Below, in pieces: positions 59,902-64,000 of a stretch of 64,000 nucleotides of DNA (position 1 is its first letter; every line of letters starts with the position of its first letter). The DNA comes from Micrococcaceae bacterium Sec5.1. Its GTDB lineage: Bacteria > Actinomycetota > Actinomycetes > Actinomycetales > Micrococcaceae. Where the stretch lies: the NCBI GenBank assembly GCA_039636795.1, contig CP143430.1, forward strand, positions 1,178,001 to 1,242,000, written 5' to 3'. The translations under genes and the position numbers were made by a program. Below the pieces are notes generated by a model. It made no database searches. It saw only the letters and a list, made by a program, of their open reading frames with translations, and was not told the origin of the DNA.

Positions 59902-60669
59902 CTAGCTCAGGTGCTGACGCGCGCCGTTGAGGTGGGAAGCCGGGGCCGCGAAGAGAGCAGAGACGTGGTCGCCAAGCTCGTTGACGTGGGTGTAGCCCGG
60001 GAACTTGCGGTGCGGAGCAGCTTTTTTCATGGCGTCGTCCAGCAGGGCCTTGACCACGAACACCACTGCGGCCGATGTCTGTTCCTTGGGCTCGGTCTTG
60101 TGGCCGGACTGGGCTGCCTCGAAGCCATCTGCAACACCGAGAACCCAGGCTTCGGACGCCGCCTTGATTGCCGAGTAGCTGGCGCCGGACGCTGTGGGCT
60201 TGGCAGCAGCGACAGCCGAAACAATGGCCAGGCGTCCACGCGGCGATGCTTCCAGATCCGAGTAGAACGCACGCGAGGTGTTCCGGAGCGTCGTCATGAT
60301 GCTGGTGTGCAGGACGTCCCAGTCCTCGTCCTTCTGGCCGACAATTCCCTCGCCGCCGCGCCATCCGCCCACAAGATGGATAAGCCCATCCACCGATCCG
60401 AACTCGCTCCTGACTGAACCCGCCAGGGCCTTGACCGATTCCGGGTCTGAAAGGTTGCAAGTGTAGGGCACCACACCGTCATGGGAAGCGGAGAGTGCCT
60501 CGAGTCGCGCAGCGTCCAGATCCGCGGCGGCCACACGGGCTCCCAGGGCAACCAGTGAGCCGACCACAGCCTGACCCGCGGCACTGGTGGAACCCGCAAC
60601 GACGACGTTGAGGGGCTGGATGGATGGGGCGACGGATGCCACGTCGTTGTGGTCATTCGTGATTGGCAA
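59902..60669 (-). CDS. SDR-family oxidoreductase, atypical
   Basis: The 255-residue product has a Rossmann start VVVAGSTSAAGQAVVGSLVALGARVAAADLDA, with GSTSAAG replacing the usual TGxxxGIG, and keeps the Ser-Tyr-Lys arrangement (AIVSAVAAAKPTASGASYSAIKAA). The altered cofactor loop suggests a changed or lost nucleotide preference. TTG 60669 is chosen because GGAAGGACACACA precedes it; the frame continues to 60684. Substrate unknown. Confidence 0.85.
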   Translation of the reverse strand: MPITNDHNDVASVAPSIQPLNVVVAGSTSAAGQAVVGSLVALGARVAAADLDAARLEALSASHDGVVPYTCNLSDPESVKALAGSVRSEFGSVDGLIHLVGGWRGGEGIVGQKDEDWDVLHTSIMTTLRNTSRAFYSDLEASPRGRLAIVSAVAAAKPTASGASYSAIKAASEAWVLGVADGFEAAQSGHKTEPKEQTSAAVVFVVKALLDDAMKKAAPHRKFPGYTHVNELGDHVSALFAAPASHLNGARQHLS

Positions 60670-60832
60670 TGTGTGTCCTTCCAAAGGGAAATCTGGTCAG
60701 AAGGAGCCTACCGAGTGATCCAGAGTGGCTTATCAATAAAAGGGCTGAGAGTAAGAATTTCTCATGCTCGCATAGGTTTGGCTCAGCCTAAGCCCACGGA
60801 CGAGATGCGCTTGGAAGTGGGAGGATGAATCT

Positions 60833-61522
60833 GTGGAACACCTCTTCGACTTCCTTGGCAGCTACTGGTGGCTCATTTTCCCTATCGGCGGGATGGCCGG
60901 TGGGTGGGCACGGTCGTGGTCCAAAGCCAGTGAGGAGCGCCATCGCCGGAAGGTTGAGTTGTACAAGCTGAAGAACCAGCTCGCGGTTCACGAGCAAGCC
61001 AATCAGGCCGAGGTCGTCTCCTTGGTGGCAACGCATGATGCCGTGAACCATAAATGGCTGGACTACGAGCTGGATGTTGGGAAGCTCATCGACTACCCGC
61101 TGATGACTGACGTCCGCGAGCCGCTTACCGTCGCATTCCTGCGCGCCAAAAAGGAAGCGGATGGATTGCGGCCAGCCGCGCCGCAGGAGATAACGACGCC
61201 GGCCCGGCTGGCTGAGTACCGTGCTGCTGTCCACAGCTTCGAACTCGCTTTTGATGTGGCCGAACGCGAAGCCAGGCGCATCAAGGACAGCAACTTCACC
61301 GGCCCGGAACGTCAAAGACTGGCAACGGCGAGGAAGCTTCTGCGCATTGCAGAAGACTCGGCAGCTACCCCGGCAGAACGTCAAACGGCGTACAAGCGTG
61401 CCCGCAAGGAACTCGACGGCCTGATCGTCCTTCCGGAAGCGACGCTCGCAGCACTCGAAGCCAGAATCGCTGGAATGCTCGGCGTGCGACAAGACCCTGA
61501 CACAGACGCTCGGATCCCGTGA
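60833..61522 (+). CDS. Membrane-anchored coiled-coil protein, unknown function
   Basis: The 229-residue protein has one N-terminal transmembrane segment (YWWLIFPIGGMAGGW) followed by a long helical, charged region with heptad-like patterns (RHRRKVELYKLKNQLAVHEQANQAEVVSL) and KARKLLRIAED/AYKRARKELDGL helices. Its ATG-like start is GTG 60833 after GGGAGG. I recognise no family. It resembles actinobacterial membrane-associated helical proteins in layout only. It stands alone between an SDR gene and a GNAT gene. Confidence 0.75.
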   Translation: MEHLFDFLGSYWWLIFPIGGMAGGWARSWSKASEERHRRKVELYKLKNQLAVHEQANQAEVVSLVATHDAVNHKWLDYELDVGKLIDYPLMTDVREPLTVAFLRAKKEADGLRPAAPQEITTPARLAEYRAAVHSFELAFDVAEREARRIKDSNFTGPERQRLATARKLLRIAEDSAATPAERQTAYKRARKELDGLIVLPEATLAALEARIAGMLGVRQDPDTDARIP

Positions 61523-61635
61523 CGCTCAGCCGCTTGACGCTCAGCGCTGTGTCTTTCCCGACCTTCTTTGAATCCAAGGAAGCCGTTGTGCAACCCAAAT
61601 AGGGTGCGGAAGGGCGGAACCGAGACGAAACAAGG

Positions 61636-62148
61636 TCAGGAAGCCACAGAGCCCAGCTCAATCCCCATGACTGTCCGAATGATGGAGCCACCCAGGTCAT
61701 CTTCCAAATGGGTCATCCCGATGTGCTCGGCTACTCGGCGGGAGGCAATGTTGTCGGGATGGATGATGGCTACGAGCCGAGGGACAGAGAGCACGTCGCG
61801 CGCAAAATCAACGCAAGCTTGAGCAGCTTCCTTGGCATACCCTCGCCCCTGGAGGGCCGATCGCACGTGGTAGCCGACCTCCAGCTCCGAGCGACCGTTC
61901 ACTGTTTGCCAGGTCAGCCCGCAGTCGCCCACAAAACCGCCGTCGTGCGTTTCCAGAATCCACAACCCGTACCCGTCACGGGCGTAATTGGCCTCGTTCC
62001 AAGCGATCCAAGCCGCAGCTTCTTCCCGTGACTTCGGAGCGGGGTAGTAGGCCATGACCCGAGGATCGCCGAGCATGCATGCCATATCCTCAAGGTCGGC
62101 CGGCGTCATCTCGCGGAAGCGTAGCCTGGCGGTGGGATGGGGGAGCAT
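61636..62148 (-). CDS. GNAT N-acetyltransferase, RimJ/RimL type
   Basis: The 170-residue protein fits the Acetyltransf_3 fold: LRFREMTPADLEDMACMLGDPRVMAYYPAPKSREEA, ELEVGYHVRSALQGRGYAKEAAQACVDFA (acetyl-CoA-binding loop with QGRGYA), and ARRVAEHIGM-type end (NIASRRVAEHIGM). It should acetylate an amino group, such as a ribosomal or antibiotic amine, which cannot be specified. ATG 62148 is preferred; GTG 62154 is possible. Confidence 0.92.
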   Translation of the reverse strand: MLPHPTARLRFREMTPADLEDMACMLGDPRVMAYYPAPKSREEAAAWIAWNEANYARDGYGLWILETHDGGFVGDCGLTWQTVNGRSELEVGYHVRSALQGRGYAKEAAQACVDFARDVLSVPRLVAIIHPDNIASRRVAEHIGMTHLEDDLGGSIIRTVMGIELGSVAS

Positions 62149-62170
62149 CACCACAGCCTACAGACCGCAA

Positions 62171-64000
62171 TCAAGCCAAAACCCGAACCTCCACCGGCGT
62201 CAGCATCTCCCGCTCAAACCCCACAACCCGCCGCGGCCCGTCCAGGATCACCTCGTGTGTATGAACATCACAAGTACTAGATGTGGACACATGCAGTTTC
62301 AGCAAGCCGGGCGTCACCACGCGCTTTAGGTCGAGCCCGGTAAAGGATGTGCGGTCGGCATGGACAACAAAATCCACGACGGCGGACGCGCCGGCTTCCA
62401 GCTCTACGCGGGCATAGCCGATGAGCTCGCGCAAGGGACGAACAACCTCCCCCACAGGGTCCTCCAAGTACAGCTGCACTACTTCAGCGCCAGCGCGAGC
62501 ACCCGAATTCGTCACCATACAACGGACCGTAACCGAGTCCGACGTCGTCATCACGGGGGCGCTGCACTGGTGATCTGAGAGCTCGAAGTTCGTATAGGAC
62601 AAACCGTGTCCGAAGCCGAACAGCGGAGACGGGTCCAGTGCGCTGACTTCGGTAGGCCCGGACAACCGCGAGTGAAGGTACGTTCCAGGTTGTCCGCCGG
62701 GGGAGCGGGGCACAGAAACGGGAAGCTTTCCGGAGGGATTGACGACGCCGGTCAGCACGTCCCAGAGTGCCTCGCCGCCCTCTTCGCCGGGGAAGAAGCC
62801 TTGCACGATCGCATCAGCGCGTTCCAAGAAGTCGCCAAGAGCATAGGGTCGGCCGCTGAGTACCACCACGACGGAACGGGTTCCGGAATCGGCGCAAGCG
62901 GTGAGGACGCGGTCCAGCATGCTGTGTTGGTCTCCGGGAAGGCGGAGATCGGCGGCGTCGTTTCCTTCGCCTGATGTGCCCCGGCCGAACAGTCCGGCAT
63001 TGTCGCCAACCACCACAACGCAGGTATCAACGGATGCGGCGACACCGCAGGCTGCGGAAATCTCGGCCTCGGTGGCTGACTCACAGTTCCCGGTCACGGA
63101 ACTCACCACCGACTGCAGTCGGGAGGAAGCGACGCCCGCAACCGTCGGCACGGAAATGCCCATCGGGACGTCCGGATGGGATGCCCCCACGTGTGCATCA
63201 AAGGAATAGCAACCGAGCATCGCGAAGGGGTCCTCGGCCAACGGCCCAACAACGCCAATCGTCCCGGAACCAGAAAGGGGCAATGCAGGCGACCCGGCAA
63301 AGGCCCGGTTGCTCAGCAGCACCAACGACTGTGCAGCGAGCTCACGGGCCAGCGCCCGGTCCTCGGCAGGATCCAGTTCAATGGGGCCGGAAAGGGCAGC
63401 CGGCACCGCAGAGAAGTCCGGCGACAAAAGACCAAGCTCGGCCTTCTGGGAAAGAACTCGTCGAAGCGCCGAGTCAACCACGGATTCGTCCACGGCGCCC
63501 TCGCGAACGCGTGCGGCCAGCGGCTCACCAAAGCAATTGACGGTGGGAAGTTCAACGTCGACGCCGGCCCGCAGCGCGAGCACGGCGGCGTCACCGGAAT
63601 CGGCCGCCACACCGTGCGTGACGTCAAGGAACGCGATCCCAAAGTAGTCGGCCACCACAGTGCCCGCGAAACCCCACTCCTCACGAAGCAGCCCAGTGAG
63701 TAGTTCGCGGTTCGCGGCGGCAGGTACGCCGTCGACGTCGGTATAAGCGTGCATCACGGAACGTGCCCCGCCGTGGCGGATCGCCATTTCAAACGGCGGC
63801 AGCATGACGTCCGCGAGTTCGCGAGGGCCCATGGAGACGGGTGCGTGGTTGCGGCCGGCCTGGGAAGCCGAGTAGCCGACGAAGTGCTTGAGGGTGGCGA
63901 CGATGCCTGTGGATTCCAGCCCTTGAACGTAGGCGGTCGCGACCGTGCCCACCAGGTAGGGGTCCTCACCGATGGTTTCCTCCACGCGACCCCATCGGAA
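62171..64000 (-). CDS. GH3 beta-glycosidase (beta-glucosidase/xylosidase), truncated by window edge
   Basis: The 610 residues present lack the N-terminus, since the frame runs through the window end (RWGRVEETIGEDPYLVG). The GH3 barrel shows KHFVGYSASQAGRNHAPVSM, the nucleophile Asp in VVADYFGI, the C-terminal sandwich domain (VVLSGRPYALGDFLERADAIVQGFFPGEEGGEALWDVLTG), and a fibronectin-III-like end (EVVQLYLEDPVGEVVRPLRELIGY). It hydrolyses beta-glucosides, beta-xylosides or similar oligosaccharides; substrate open. No signal peptide can be judged because the start lies outside. Confidence 0.93.
   Translation of the reverse strand, partial: FRWGRVEETIGEDPYLVGTVATAYVQGLESTGIVATLKHFVGYSASQAGRNHAPVSMGPRELADVMLPPFEMAIRHGGARSVMHAYTDVDGVPAAANRELLTGLLREEWGFAGTVVADYFGIAFLDVTHGVAADSGDAAVLALRAGVDVELPTVNCFGEPLAARVREGAVDESVVDSALRRVLSQKAELGLLSPDFSAVPAALSGPIELDPAEDRALARELAAQSLVLLSNRAFAGSPALPLSGSGTIGVVGPLAEDPFAMLGCYSFDAHVGASHPDVPMGISVPTVAGVASSRLQSVVSSVTGNCESATEAEISAACGVAASVDTCVVVVGDNAGLFGRGTSGEGNDAADLRLPGDQHSMLDRVLTACADSGTRSVVVVLSGRPYALGDFLERADAIVQGFFPGEEGGEALWDVLTGVVNPSGKLPVSVPRSPGGQPGTYLHSRLSGPTEVSALDPSPLFGFGHGLSYTNFELSDHQCSAPVMTTSDSVTVRCMVTNSGARAGAEVVQLYLEDPVGEVVRPLRELIGYARVELEAGASAVVDFVVHADRTSFTGLDLKRVVTPGLLKLHVSTSSTCDVHTHEVILDGPRRVVGFEREMLTPVEVRVLA

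Noticed and set aside
1..64000. CRISPR arrays, tRNA or rRNA genes, prophage
   Set aside because: No regularly spaced repeats, no tRNA cloverleaf or rRNA-like stretch and no phage structural genes were noticed on either strand; a covariance-model scan could still find a small RNA missed by eye.

Overview
The window is chromosomal DNA from a high-GC Gram-positive bacterium, most likely a soil Micrococcaceae of the Arthrobacter/Paenarthrobacter type. Supporting signs are high-GC third positions, actinobacteria-restricted families (BsaP, MSMEG_6728-type protein, DUF222-HNH endonuclease, cytosine deaminase of the yeast-like type), a SigB/SigF-type promoter and several apparently leaderless genes. 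No rRNA, tRNA, CRISPR array or prophage was seen. The window opens inside an FAD oxidoreductase gene (minus) and closes inside a GH3 glycosidase gene (minus).

Layout. 1-2763: FAD oxidoreductase, MHS-type transporter, XRE-cupin regulator and a degenerate HPt protein. 3096-9261 (minus): biotin operon bioB-bsaP-bioA-bioF-bioD-P450, every junction an ATGA overlap, with a stand-alone vsr gene behind it. 9470-12559: NCS1 permease, then an IS30-family element sitting in the loop of a 66-bp palindrome. 12560-17779: SDR, zinc alcohol dehydrogenase, an acidic small protein, a stress-type membrane coiled-coil protein, a SIS-domain protein and an Old Yellow Enzyme. 17953-26151: a GntR-regulated catabolic operon (sugar-isomerase-like TIM barrel, DhaK-DhaL kinase, RpiB-like isomerase, 3-hydroxyacyl-CoA-dehydrogenase-like enzyme, SDR, small membrane protein, MFS transporter, TIM-like isomerase). 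26221-36586: RecB-like nuclease/helicase fusion, ABC exporter, cytosine deaminase, large HEAGH protein, CBS protein. 36659-43269: Tex, DUF1622 protein, MSMEG_6728 protein, adenine deaminase, an Mrr_N/Lys-Ala/X25 fusion and acylphosphatase. 43279-48352: VapBC-like pair and a nucleoside salvage locus (ribokinase, HutC-type regulator, MFS permease, nucleoside hydrolase). 48422-56836: ArsR-SRPBCC fusion, PfkB kinase and a GH42 beta-galactosidase/ABC importer/YesL operon. 56883-64000: DUF222-HNH endonuclease, DinB and VOC proteins, SDR, an unknown membrane coiled-coil protein, GNAT and GH3.

How the genes fit together. The 18832-26151 operon has the enzymes to oxidise a polyhydroxy acid or alcohol, possibly decarboxylate it to a ketotetrose, phosphorylate that with the DhaKL kinase and convert the phosphate with TIM-like and RpiB-like isomerases to erythrose 4-phosphate. 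It is probably repressed by the adjacent GntR protein through a 14-bp palindromic motif found at both promoters. The nucleoside locus imports nucleosides, cleaves them and phosphorylates the ribose; adenine and cytosine deaminases elsewhere in the window could process freed bases. The GH42 operon imports galactosyl oligosaccharides and cleaves them inside the cell.

The most unusual items are a 66-bp palindrome family with shared CCCAAGTA tips (one copy split by the IS30 element), a strongly over-represented decamer CCGCCGTCGT, the P450 in the biotin operon that lacks the usual ExxR motif, and the Mrr_N/histone-tail-like/X25 fusion protein.
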